Source: Methanobacteriota archaeon (GTDB lineage Archaea; Thermoplasmatota; Thermoplasmata; RBG-16-68-12). Taken from it: DNA of 32,476 nucleotides. Of this stretch, positions 25,715 to 32,476 are shown piece after piece. The notes below the pieces were generated by a model. It saw only the letters and a list, made by a program, of their open reading frames with translations, was not told where the DNA came from and did no database searches. The position numbers were made by a program, and so were the translations under genes. Every line of letters begins with the position of its first letter. Position 1 is the first letter of the stretch. The DNA lies in the NCBI GenBank assembly GCA_005878665.1, contig VBLR01000115.1, positions 1 to 32,476 of the forward strand. Reading direction: 5' to 3'.

Positions 25715-26140
25715 ATGTCGCGTGAAGTGGACTTTTCGGCGAAACCAATCGACCCCGACTTCATGAACAAGCCGGACGAATACCCCGAGACGGGGACCCA
25801 CTTCGACCACAAAGTCTACGCCGAGGGCGTCGAGCGGCTCGATGCCAACGGGACCCCGTATCCAACGAAACTCGGAATTCACGGTCTCCACGTGGCTGTC
25901 GACTTCGATGGCTGCGTCGCCGACGGCGTCTGCATGGACGTCTGCCCGGTCGACGTCTTCGAGTGGCTTCTCGCCCCGGGCAAGAAAGGCACCGGGAATG
26001 ACAAGATCATTGAGAAAGGCGGCGAAGAGTGGGATAAGTACCGATGCGACAAGTCCGACATGATTCGGGAGTCGGACTGCATCGACTGCATGGCGTGCGA
26101 GACCGCCTGCCCGACGAAAGTCATCAAGATCAACCCGTAA
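25715..26140 (+). CDS. Zinc-containing seven/eight-iron ferredoxin
   Basis: 141 residues. A low-potential electron carrier, typically the acceptor for 2-oxoacid:ferredoxin oxidoreductases. The second cluster motif is classical (C122, C125, C128, C132-Pro). The first has C67-x5-C73-x3-C77-Pro, with Asp70 in place of a central Cys, as in Sulfolobus ferredoxin where this site holds a [3Fe-4S] cluster. The N-terminal extension carries HFDHKVY and KLGIHGLHVAVDFDGC, close to the Sulfolobus zinc ferredoxin. Candidate zinc ligands are H29, H32, H56 and D115. The His-x2-His spacing, and the Asp seven residues before the second cluster, both match the known protein. The loop between H32 and H56 is longer (24 versus 15 residues). 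The gene stands alone with a strong promoter and ribosome-binding site. Confidence 0.94.
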   Translation: MSREVDFSAKPIDPDFMNKPDEYPETGTHFDHKVYAEGVERLDANGTPYPTKLGIHGLHVAVDFDGCVADGVCMDVCPVDVFEWLLAPGKKGTGNDKIIEKGGEEWDKYRCDKSDMIRESDCIDCMACETACPTKVIKINP

Positions 26141-26184
26141 CCGGTACGCGCGCCTCGGAGTCCACCGGACGGACCGAGTCGAGC

Positions 26185-27090
26185 TCACTCGAGATCGGCT
26201 TGCGGTTGGGTCTTCCGCCCGAAGAGGGCCCGCCACGCCCGGCGCAAGGGCTCCGAGACGGCGGTGATTTTCCCCGACCGGATTCCCAAATAGACCAGGC
26301 CGACCACGATCCAGTAGGCGACATACGCCGAACTCTCCAGGAGGGTCGGCGCCGCACTGTAGCCCACGATGCCACGCAGCAGATACCCCGCAACATTCGA
26401 CGCGTCGTCGGGAAAGGACCTCGTCAAGTCATAGAGCGTCGCTGAGCCGAGGCTCCAGTTGATCGCTTCTCGCAGTTCATGGACCGCGTGAGCGAAGAGG
26501 CCCGCCGCGATGACGACAAGGAAAACGCTCGTGACCTGAAAGAAGCGCTTCAGATCGATCCGCCAGGACACACGGATCAGGCCGATCCCAATAATCGCCG
26601 CCACCAGCAACCCCACGGCCACCCCGATGATTGCCTCGAGGGGCGATGTGAGCCTTCCCGCGCCGAACACGAACAGCGCCGTCTCGACTCCCTCCCGCAA
26701 GATCACGACGAAAGATAACAACACGAGTCCGAAGGCCTGCTGTCCGCGAAGCGCCGCATCGATCCGCTGCTGGACGTGGACTTTGATGCTACGAGACGCT
26801 TTCATCATCCAGAGGACCATCGAGGTCAGGACCGCGACGGCAACGAGCATCGCGACCCCTTCGAAGACCTGTTCCCCAAATCCCTCGAACTCGATTGTCA
26901 TGAGGACCAAGACAGCCGCAACGCCGGCGCTGACCCCCATCGCTCCTGCGGTCCCCAGGTAGACGTAGCGGTTCAGCGAGCCGCGCCCGATTTTCACCAG
27001 GTATCCGAGGATGATTCCGATGATTAGCGCGGCTTCAATGCCCTCCCGAAGCCCGATGATCAGGTTCGGAATGATCCCAACGGCGGCCAC
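26185..27090 (-). CDS. FTR1/EfeU-family high-affinity iron permease
   Basis: 301 residues with about seven membrane segments. Two REGxE iron-binding motifs are present: REGIE at 15-19 in the first helix and REGVE at 132-136 in the fourth. In yeast Ftr1 and bacterial EfeU these glutamates carry iron across the membrane. The C-terminus is basic and cytoplasmic (RRAWRALFGRKTQ). No multicopper oxidase, EfeO or EfeB gene lies next to it, so the oxidase partner, if any, is elsewhere. The start is GTG 27090, with GGAG upstream and a TATA-like TCAAATATTA at 27170-27161. A 13-bp tandem repeat fills the space just before the start. It converges with the ferredoxin gene (44 bp between stops). Confidence 0.93.
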   Translation of the reverse strand: MAAVGIIPNLIIGLREGIEAALIIGIILGYLVKIGRGSLNRYVYLGTAGAMGVSAGVAAVLVLMTIEFEGFGEQVFEGVAMLVAVAVLTSMVLWMMKASRSIKVHVQQRIDAALRGQQAFGLVLLSFVVILREGVETALFVFGAGRLTSPLEAIIGVAVGLLVAAIIGIGLIRVSWRIDLKRFFQVTSVFLVVIAAGLFAHAVHELREAINWSLGSATLYDLTRSFPDDASNVAGYLLRGIVGYSAAPTLLESSAYVAYWIVVGLVYLGIRSGKITAVSEPLRRAWRALFGRKTQPQADLE

Positions 27091-27116
27091 GAGTCACGTC
27101 TCCGAGTCACATCTCC
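27091..27116 (-). repeat. 13-bp tandem repeat immediately before the iron permease start
   Basis: Plus-strand GAGTCACGTCTCC is followed directly by GAGTCACATCTCC, 12 of 13 identical. On the gene's strand each copy contains GGAGA(C/T)GTGACTC, so the ribosome-binding element is duplicated. It lies within the predicted leader and could be an operator or a duplicated translation signal. Confidence 0.6.
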
Positions 27117-27160
27117 GAATCCCGATCGACACAGCGCGCGGTATCGCGTCGATAACGGCG

Positions 27161-27170
27161 TAATATTTGA
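27161..27170 (-). promoter_or_regulatory. TATA box for the iron permease gene
   Basis: TCAAATATTA on the minus strand. The predicted start is near 27139, leaving a leader of about 50 nt that includes the tandem repeat. Confidence 0.5.
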
Positions 27171-27240
27171 GCTTTCGGTCAATGGAATCTGGGGACGAAC
27201 AAAGGCAACGAAACGCGCGATCCGTCCGGTGGGGACGCCA

Positions 27241-28065
27241 TCAAGCCCCGTCGTTCATCGATCCGCTGCGGTATCCGAGAAGATCGATCGTGACGTACAG
27301 GAATCCGGCATCGCGGACCGCGCGGGCGACCTTTTCGGCGGTCTCGGGGGCGACGATACGCGGGATATCCGCTCGCGGCACCTCGATCCGGGCGACCCTA
27401 TCGTGGGCCCGCACGCGCACGACTCGGAAGCCTAGCGCCCGGATCGCTCCCTCCGCTGCCTCGACACGTTGTAGCTTTTCCACCGTGATCACCTCGCCGT
27501 ACGCTATCCGAGAGGACAGACAGGCGTTGCTCGGTTTGTCGAAGAAGCTCAGGTGAAGTTCTCGAGCGAGCGCACGCACGTCGGCCTTCGCAAACCCGAA
27601 TTCGACCAACGGATGCCAGAAGCCCGCCTCGTTCATCGCTTGGATTCCTGGGCGGTGGTCGCCCAAGTCCGAGACGTTCACGCCGTCTGCAATCGCATGG
27701 AACCCCCGTTCGGCCGCCAACGGCTTCAACGCTGCACCAAGCTCCTGGCGACAGAAATAGCATCGGTTCGTCGGGTTCGCAACGTACCGATCGTTCGCGA
27801 GCTCGGAGACGCGGATTGTCTCGAGGCGAATTCCAATCTCCGCGGCTTCTGAAACGGCCTCGGCGAGTTCCCAGCGCGCGAGGGATTCCGCATCCGCGAG
27901 GACCGCGACGGCGTTGTCCCCGAGCGCGTCGTGGGCCACGCGGGCGACGAGACCGCTGTCGACTCCTCCGGAGAAGGCGACGAGCACCCGCCCACGGGCG
28001 CGCATCGCGGCGGCCATGCGATCGTGCGCCTCCCGAATGTCGAACGGGCGAGTCGTGGCCTCCAT
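27241..28065 (-). CDS. larE: LarE-like ATP-dependent sacrificial sulfur transferase (PP-loop family)
   Basis: 274 residues. The PP-loop SGGVDS at 32-37 binds ATP and marks the adenylating ATP-pyrophosphatase fold. NRCYFCRQEL and PSNACLSSRIAYGEVIT are LarE hallmarks; a Cys in the latter type of segment is the sulfur donor in characterised LarE, as far as I recall. LarE installs sulfur in the nickel-pincer nucleotide cofactor of lactate racemase-type enzymes. No larB or larC is in this window, so a different acceptor is possible. I chose ATG 28065 because the length then matches the family and the TATA-like CTTTATCC about 28 bp upstream would make the message leaderless. ATG 28086 is an alternative. 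Longer extensions look non-coding and run into the divergent threonine synthase gene. Confidence 0.88.
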   Translation of the reverse strand: MEATTRPFDIREAHDRMAAAMRARGRVLVAFSGGVDSGLVARVAHDALGDNAVAVLADAESLARWELAEAVSEAAEIGIRLETIRVSELANDRYVANPTNRCYFCRQELGAALKPLAAERGFHAIADGVNVSDLGDHRPGIQAMNEAGFWHPLVEFGFAKADVRALARELHLSFFDKPSNACLSSRIAYGEVITVEKLQRVEAAEGAIRALGFRVVRVRAHDRVARIEVPRADIPRIVAPETAEKVARAVRDAGFLYVTIDLLGYRSGSMNDGA

Positions 28066-28088
28066 TATCTCTGTCGAATGCGACATCG

Positions 28089-28098
28089 CGGATAAAGC
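28089..28098. promoter_or_regulatory. AT-rich element between divergent larE-like and threonine synthase genes
   Basis: GATAAAGCCA is the only AT-leaning block in the 77-bp spacer. Read leftward (GGCTTTATC) it suits the larE-like gene. Read rightward it would start transcription near 28119, about 24 nt before GTG 28143. Confidence 0.3.
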
Positions 28099-28142
28099 CA
28101 TCGCGGGACAAAGCGTAAGGGCCCAGCCGAGATGACCGCGGC

Positions 28143-29360
28143 GTGCGCCCCGCATTCCTCGAATGCTCCGCGTGTTCGAAGCACCATCCGATCCGGTTGC
28201 TGAACACCTGCGATTGCGGATCCCCGCTGTTCGCCCGATACGATTGGAAGGACATCCGGACCGACGACTTGTTGTCGAGGAAAGATCTCTGGCGCTACGC
28301 GCCGCTCCTCCCGCTGGAGCCCGAGGAAATTCGATCGCGCGGCGAGGGAGGAACACCCATCCACCGACTCGAACGCATCGGTTCCGGAGGCCGCGTCGCG
28401 CGCCTGAAGGTCGACGCCCTCTACGTCAAAGATGAAGGACTCAACCCGACCGGGACGTTCAAAGCGCGCGGCATGGCGGTCGCGGTCCCGATGGCGTGTG
28501 CCCTCGGAGCGACGACTCTTGCCGTCCCGACCGCGGGGAATGCCGGAGCCGCGTTGGCGGCATATGCCGCGACATATGGAGCGTCCGCGGTCGTGATCAT
28601 GGCAAGCGATGGTCCTCCGCATCAGGCCCTCGACGCATCCGCATACGGGGCGCAGGTGTTCCGGGTCGACGAAGGCATCGCGGACGCGGGGCGGATCGTG
28701 AGCGAGCTCTCGACCACGACGGAGCTGTTCAGCGTCGCGACGTTGCGGGAACCCTACCGCATCGAGGGGAAGAAGACGTTGCTCTTGGAGATCTGGGAGG
28801 CCCTTGGCGGGATGCCGGACTGGATCCTTTTCCCGACCGGAGGTGGGACCGGAATCGTCGGGATGTGGAAGGCGCTCCACGAACTGCGCGAGCTCGGTTG
28901 GTACGAGGGCATCTGGCCGCGCTTCGGGGTCGTTCAGGCCGAAGGTTGCGCGCCGCTCGTGAGAGCCTGGAAAGAGGGCCGGGAAAAGGCGGAGCCCTGG
29001 GCGATGCCGAGGACCGAGGCGGCGGGACTTCGCGTCCCCGCGACCCTCGCCGACCGGATCGTCCTCCGGGCGATTCGCGAGACCCGCGGCGCGGCCGTCG
29101 CAGTCTCCGACGCGTCGATGAAAGTCGCGGCATTGAATCTCGCGGTCCTCGAAGGAATCAGCGCGTGCCTCGAGGGCGCGGCCACCCTCGCCGGCCTCCG
29201 GCGCTTCTTCGACGAAGGCTTCATCACCCGTGAGGACCGGGTCGTGTTGGTGAACACCGGGGCGTCGGACGGCCGCACGGTCGCCGAGCTGAACGTCCCC
29301 GAGGTGAAAACGGCGGAACAGGTCCGCGAGTACCTCGGGCTCACGTCGCGTGCTTCTTGA
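28143..29360 (+). CDS. thrC: Threonine synthase (fold-type II PLP enzyme with N-terminal zinc ribbon)
   Basis: 405 residues. Converts O-phosphohomoserine to threonine and phosphate. The N-terminus has C8-x2-C11 and C23-x-C25, the metal-binding knuckle common in archaeal threonine synthases. The PLP lysine is K107 in NPTGTFKARG. PTAGNAGAALAAYAA binds the substrate or cofactor, and FPTGGGTGIVGMWKAL is the phosphate-binding Gly loop. FKARG rather than FKDRG also occurs in related beta-eliminating enzymes such as threonine dehydratase, but the zinc ribbon and length favour threonine synthase. The start is GTG 28143, placing the Cys knuckle at its usual distance. The 3' end overlaps the convergent peroxiredoxin gene by 20 bp. 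Confidence 0.9.
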   Translation: MRPAFLECSACSKHHPIRLLNTCDCGSPLFARYDWKDIRTDDLLSRKDLWRYAPLLPLEPEEIRSRGEGGTPIHRLERIGSGGRVARLKVDALYVKDEGLNPTGTFKARGMAVAVPMACALGATTLAVPTAGNAGAALAAYAATYGASAVVIMASDGPPHQALDASAYGAQVFRVDEGIADAGRIVSELSTTTELFSVATLREPYRIEGKKTLLLEIWEALGGMPDWILFPTGGGTGIVGMWKALHELRELGWYEGIWPRFGVVQAEGCAPLVRAWKEGREKAEPWAMPRTEAAGLRVPATLADRIVLRAIRETRGAAVAVSDASMKVAALNLAVLEGISACLEGAATLAGLRRFFDEGFITREDRVVLVNTGASDGRTVAELNVPEVKTAEQVREYLGLTSRAS

Positions 29361-29817
29361 CCTCGTCGAGGATCTTCCGGTGGTCCGGCGGAACCTTTGG
29401 ATCCTCGGTCACCCACTTGTATTGAATGATCCCGTTCGCGTCCAGCACGAAGACGGAGCGTTTCGTCACGCCTTGAAGCCCGAAACTGCCGAAGTGCTCG
29501 TAGAGCACGCCGTACGCCGTGCTGACCGTCTTGTTCCAGTCGCTGAGCAACGGATAATTGAGCTGGTTCTGTTGTTTGAAGACCCGATGGCTGTGATGAC
29601 TGTCCGTGCTGATCCCGAACACCTTCGCGCCCCACTTCTGGAGGTCTCCCATCGAATCGCGCATCGCGCAGAGCTGGCCCTGGCACACGTTCGTGAAGTC
29701 CCAGACGTAGAACGACAAGACGACCGGGCCTCCGCCGAGTTCCTTCGAGAGGGTGACGGGCTTTCCTTCGTCGCTCAGCACCGTGAAATCCGGCGCCTTC
29801 TGGCCGACATCCACCAT
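29341..29817 (-). CDS. Peroxiredoxin, BCP/PrxQ-like, with unusual active-site motif
   Basis: 158 residues with the thioredoxin-fold AhpC/TSA pattern: VGQKAPDFTVLSDEGKPVTLS at the start, then FYVWDFTNVCQGQLCAMRD. C45 is in the position of the peroxidatic Cys (T42-x2-C45). C50 five residues on is in the position of the resolving Cys of PrxQ/BCP enzymes. The family motif is PxxxTxxC; here the Pro is Val38. It reduces hydroperoxides using thioredoxin-like donors. ATG 29817 begins directly at the domain and has GGGGAG 5 nt upstream; a longer frame from 29973 adds 52 residues unlike the family. It is divergent from the radical SAM gene and overlaps the 3' end of threonine synthase by 20 bp. Confidence 0.9.
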   Translation of the reverse strand: MVDVGQKAPDFTVLSDEGKPVTLSKELGGGPVVLSFYVWDFTNVCQGQLCAMRDSMGDLQKWGAKVFGISTDSHHSHRVFKQQNQLNYPLLSDWNKTVSTAYGVLYEHFGSFGLQGVTKRSVFVLDANGIIQYKWVTEDPKVPPDHRKILDEVKKHAT

Positions 29818-29902
29818 CCGGCTCCCCGGCCGTCGAGAGGCGGGCCCGACATAACCCTTTCGCTTTCGGCACTCCACGAAGTCCGCGGGCGGCGGAACGG
29901 AA

Positions 29903-29912
29903 TGTATATCTA
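29903..29912. promoter_or_regulatory. TATA-like element between peroxiredoxin and radical SAM genes
   Basis: TGTATATCTA reads as a TATA box on the plus strand (start near 29935, leader about 68 nt). It could also serve the minus strand (start near 29880, leader about 60 nt). Confidence 0.45.
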
Positions 29913-30002
29913 ACGGTTGGGACACATTAAGGGCCTCGCCTGTCCAGAGGCATTGCTGAACCGGACTGAACACATCGCTCGGGAGAGAGGTTGGGGGAAC
30001 GA

Positions 30003-31577
30003 ATGGCGAAGTATGTGCTCGCCGCCGACTACACGCTCATGACGGACTACCGAAACGTCCCGCTGGCCACATTCTTCAGCTGCATTCCGACAGATTATTG
30101 GCACTCTCGCCTCGTGTTCCGCATCCTCGCGGACCCGCCGAAGCTCGATGCGGAGGGCCGGCCGATCCGAGTGCCATACGGTCTCCGGAAAGTCGAGGCA
30201 TCCCTCGTCCGCGCGTATGGACGCGATGACGTCGTCATCGCCGACCCTCGGACCGTGGACCGCTATATCGATGACGAAACGGAGGTCGTGGGACTCCACT
30301 CGATGGATCCGCTTGGCCTCGGTCCCGTCAGCATGTCCTTCACCATGGGCGGGGTCCTCACGCCGTACACGAAGGCGATGTTCCTCGAGCTCGTCCAGCG
30401 TGTCCAGCGACCCAATCGGAAATACAAGGTCGTCCTCGGCGGGCCCGGCGCCTGGCATTTCGATTACCGCCAGGAAATGCAGGAATCTCTCGGAATCGAC
30501 CACATCGTCCACGGCGAGGTCGACCATCTCGTCCCGGAGATTTTCGACCGGATCGTAAACGACCACGCTCCCCCGGTCATGCGCTTCACGAACGCGACCG
30601 CCCCGACCGTCGACCAGATCCCGAAAATCTTGGGTCCGACGATGCACGCGATGAACGAGGTCATGCGAGGATGCGGCCGCGGCTGCGAGTTCTGCGAGGT
30701 CACTCTGCGCCGGCCTCGATACTTCCCGCTCGATTACATCGGCGACGAGATCGCCGTGAACACGAAGGTCGGCCAGTCGTCGATTCAGCTGCACTCGGAC
30801 GACATCTTCCTGTACAACCTGGAGAACTGGAAGACGATGGAGCCGAACGAGGACGCGGTGAAAGATCTGTTCCGCTACGTCATGGCCCAACCCGGGGTCT
30901 CCCATTGCTATCCGACGCACGGGACCCTCAGCGCGGCGGTCACGAACCCGGGGCTGATCCAGGACATTTCGGAGATCGTTCGCGCCGGCCCGGGCAAGTG
31001 GGTTGGCATCCAGAGCGGAATCGAGACGGGGAGTCCGGCGCTCTCCCGAGCCGTCTTGCACCGGAAGGCCGCTCCGTTCACGGCCGAGGAATGGCCGGAC
31101 ATCGTCGTGCAGGGCACGCAGATCCTAAACCGCAATTACTGGTATCCCGCCTTCACCATCATCCTCGGTCTGCCGGGCGAGACTCCGGAGGATGCGTGGA
31201 TGACGGTGGACCTCATCGACCGGATGGAGCAGATCCCGGATGGCCACTTCATCACCGCGCCGCTCACGTTCGTTCCGATCGGCGTGCTGCGAGGCGAGGA
31301 GTTCTACAACATCGATGAGATGATCGACGAGTCGCGGTTCAACGTCGCCTACCGCGCGTGGCGCCACGTCCTCCTGGAAATCGACGAAGACTTGTGGCAT
31401 CTCACGCGGCTCCCAGCGCCGACGAGAGCGCTGGTTGTCGCGACCGCACGAATCGGCGGCCGGTACATCCTCGGAATCATGCACCGATATGCGAGGCGAA
31501 TGGGCTTCCGAATCCGAGCTCCGGCGAAGACGCGCCGGCAGGCGGAAGGACACACCCTCAGCTTCCCGGCCGGCTGA
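30003..31577 (+). CDS. Radical SAM protein of unknown substrate
   Basis: 524 residues. The [4Fe-4S]/SAM motif is C224-x3-C228-x2-C231 (GCGRGCEFCEV). A preceding region of about 220 residues includes VVGLHSMDPLGLGP and YKVVLGGPGAWHFD, arranged like the cobalamin-binding-type Rossmann domain of B12-radical SAM proteins, but without a DxHxxG cobalamin motif. Downstream are VGIQSGIETGSPALSRAVLH and a TIILGLPGETPEDAW element, typical of this class (methylthiotransferase- or BchE-like TIM barrel). The chemistry cannot be assigned. ATG 30003 is preceded by GAGAGAGGTTGGGGG; TTG 29991 is an in-frame alternative within that ribosome-binding region and is less likely. It converges with the small operon to its right, with only 3 bp between the stops. 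Confidence 0.9.
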   Translation: MAKYVLAADYTLMTDYRNVPLATFFSCIPTDYWHSRLVFRILADPPKLDAEGRPIRVPYGLRKVEASLVRAYGRDDVVIADPRTVDRYIDDETEVVGLHSMDPLGLGPVSMSFTMGGVLTPYTKAMFLELVQRVQRPNRKYKVVLGGPGAWHFDYRQEMQESLGIDHIVHGEVDHLVPEIFDRIVNDHAPPVMRFTNATAPTVDQIPKILGPTMHAMNEVMRGCGRGCEFCEVTLRRPRYFPLDYIGDEIAVNTKVGQSSIQLHSDDIFLYNLENWKTMEPNEDAVKDLFRYVMAQPGVSHCYPTHGTLSAAVTNPGLIQDISEIVRAGPGKWVGIQSGIETGSPALSRAVLHRKAAPFTAEEWPDIVVQGTQILNRNYWYPAFTIILGLPGETPEDAWMTVDLIDRMEQIPDGHFITAPLTFVPIGVLRGEEFYNIDEMIDESRFNVAYRAWRHVLLEIDEDLWHLTRLPAPTRALVVATARIGGRYILGIMHRYARRMGFRIRAPAKTRRQAEGHTLSFPAG

Positions 31578-31580
31578 AGC

Positions 31581-31826
31581 TCAGCTCCCGTTCGTGACCC
31601 AGGCCCGATATTGCTTCGCCTTCGCCTCGGCGCCTTCCTCTCCCATGATCGAAGGGAGGGTCCGCTCTCGCAAGAGATCGACGATCTTCTCGAGATCGCC
31701 TTCCGTCAAGCTCGAGAGATCCGCGCGGACGTCGCGAAGCCTCTTGCGGAGCATCGCGAGGGCCATGTCTCCCCAGATAGCCCGCATGTCGGCCTCGATG
31801 AGATCGTACGCCGCCTGTGCACCCAC
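31581..31826 (-). CDS. Small helical protein of unknown function
   Basis: 81 residues, no Cys, with alternating acidic and basic residues and probably all alpha-helical (AAYDLIEADMRAIWGDMALAML, then SLTEGDLEKIVDLLRE). I do not recognise a family. The start is GTG 31826, only 4 nt after the stop of the membrane-protein gene upstream, so the two are probably co-transcribed and translationally linked. Codon use is like its neighbours. Confidence in the gene rests on that spacing and on the regular helical pattern. Confidence 0.7.
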   Translation of the reverse strand: MGAQAAYDLIEADMRAIWGDMALAMLRKRLRDVRADLSSLTEGDLEKIVDLLRERTLPSIMGEEGAEAKAKQYRAWVTNGS

Positions 31827-31830
31827 GGTC

Positions 31831-32124
31831 TCACGCTTCGGCCGGCATCTGATGGGCGCTGAGCCACGCGCTGTATCCGATGTAAAATAGGACGACGAGG
31901 GCGAGGACCAGGAAGGCGTCGGGCAGGATCGTGTCCGCGAGGAGGATCCGGAACCCCGCGCTCAGGCTGAGCGCAATCCCCACCGCGGCGAGGCCGACGC
32001 TCAAACGGTACAAGAGGCCGCCGCGCATCATCCGGACGCCCCGGTGCGCGAGGAGGAACCCGCCCAAGACTCCGCAGGAGATACTCAAGACGAGTACGAT
32101 GAACTGCTCCGCGGAGACGGCCAT
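31831..32124 (-). CDS. Small three-helix membrane protein of unknown function
   Basis: 97 residues with three hydrophobic segments: about 7-27 (QFIVLVLSISCGVLGGFLLA), about 38-60 (LYRLSVGLAAVGIALSLSAGF) and about 68-90 (PDAFLVLALVVLFYIGYSAW). The loop HRGVRMMRGG is basic, suggesting it faces the cytoplasm. No family is recognised. GAGAGGG lies about 9 nt before ATG 32124, and a TATA-like GACTTAAGG lies further upstream near 32160. It is the first gene of a two-gene unit with the 81-residue helical protein. Confidence 0.75.
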   Translation of the reverse strand: MAVSAEQFIVLVLSISCGVLGGFLLAHRGVRMMRGGLLYRLSVGLAAVGIALSLSAGFRILLADTILPDAFLVLALVVLFYIGYSAWLSAHQMPAEA

Positions 32125-32198
32125 CGAACCGACCCTCTCTTCGATGCGGACCGATGCGCCTTAAGTCTACGCCCTCTAGATTCAGGGTTGAGAATAAT

Positions 32199-32476
32199 TC
32201 AGCCCTCGAGTCGAGCGGTGACAGACTGGCCCCCGACTTGGCGGAAGTCCATCGACCGGTAGAGGGCGATGGCGGGTTCGTTTCCGATCGTGACGTACAG
32301 GGCGAGCCGCGGCTCTTCGCGACCCGCGAGCCGCCCCATCGCGGCCTGGAGCAACGCTCGCCCAAACCCACGGCCGCGGCGGTCCTTCGCCACACCGAGC
32401 TCCGCGACGAGCGGCGTGCCCATCCAGTGCGTGATCAGGATCGCGCCCACGATTCGGTCGCCCTCCAACGCGACAT
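32199..32476 (-). CDS. GNAT-family N-acetyltransferase (5' end cut by window)
   Basis: The frame is open to the right edge of the window, so the N-terminus is missing; a TTG at 32468 is internal to a strand (VALEGDRIVGAILI) and is probably not the start. The acetyl-CoA binding motif A is clear: LGVAKDRRGRGFGRALLQAAM (R/Q-x-x-G-x-G/A type). The following YVTIGNEPAIALYRSMDFRQVG is the usual motif B and C-terminal strand. It transfers an acetyl group to an amine, either a small molecule or a protein N-terminus. The substrate is not predictable from this part. Confidence 0.88.
   Translation of the reverse strand, partial: VALEGDRIVGAILITHWMGTPLVAELGVAKDRRGRGFGRALLQAAMGRLAGREEPRLALYVTIGNEPAIALYRSMDFRQVGGQSVTARLEG

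Noticed and set aside
25651-26236. Minus-strand frame opposite the ferredoxin gene
   Set aside because: It lacks any motif, while the plus strand has a strong ribosome-binding site and all ferredoxin cysteines.

Overview
The window looks like a piece of a GC-rich archaeal chromosome, most plausibly an uncultured Thermoplasmatota-type lineage. Four things point that way. Archaeal TATA-like boxes lie about 25 bp before inferred transcription starts. There is a Sulfolobus/Thermoplasma-style zinc-containing ferredoxin. There is a fused ADP-forming acyl-CoA synthetase. There are very large surface proteins anchored by one C-terminal membrane helix. The lineage is inferred from gene content; no rRNA or tRNA gene is visible.

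Left part (1-9205): a truncated AAA+ ring ATPase with a tandem-OB N-terminus (ARC/Mpa-like); a 1434-residue secreted beta-helix/Ig-like surface protein with one membrane helix and a small cytoplasmic tail; then, divergently, a fused ADP-forming acyl-CoA synthetase, a VOC/glyoxalase-family protein and a double ACT-domain protein.

Centre (9206-24297): the striking part. Two co-directional genes lie in tandem, each behind an almost identical TATA box (CTTAAATAAG and CTTAAATAGG). The first encodes a 467-residue protein made of a short hydrophobic N-terminus, a roughly 90-residue alpha/beta module and a coiled coil. The second encodes a 4428-residue giant: an N-terminal signal/anchor, about 3000 residues of Thr/Ser/Gly-rich beta repeats, one membrane helix, a homologous copy of the same roughly 90-residue module, and about 1300 residues of coiled coil. 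Both proteins end with the same pair of coiled-coil signatures. I read them as paralogous partners of a surface-to-cytoplasm structural or sensing system. I do not recognise it as a named system.

Right part (24298-32476): a trans-sulfuration PLP enzyme, the zinc ferredoxin with an inverted repeat over its inferred start site, an FTR1-type iron permease with a tandem repeat in its leader, a LarE-like sulfur transferase divergent from threonine synthase, a PrxQ/BCP-like peroxiredoxin with an altered active-site motif, an orphan radical SAM protein, two small overlapping-operon genes (one membrane, one soluble) and a truncated GNAT acetyltransferase. Iron uptake, Fe-S electron transfer, sulfur chemistry and peroxide defence sit together, which fits an organism that meets oxygen.

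Genes are densely packed, and no gene-free stretch exceeds about 300 bp. I saw no insertion sequences, CRISPR arrays or RNA genes. Long open frames antisense to the repeat-rich genes are shadows.
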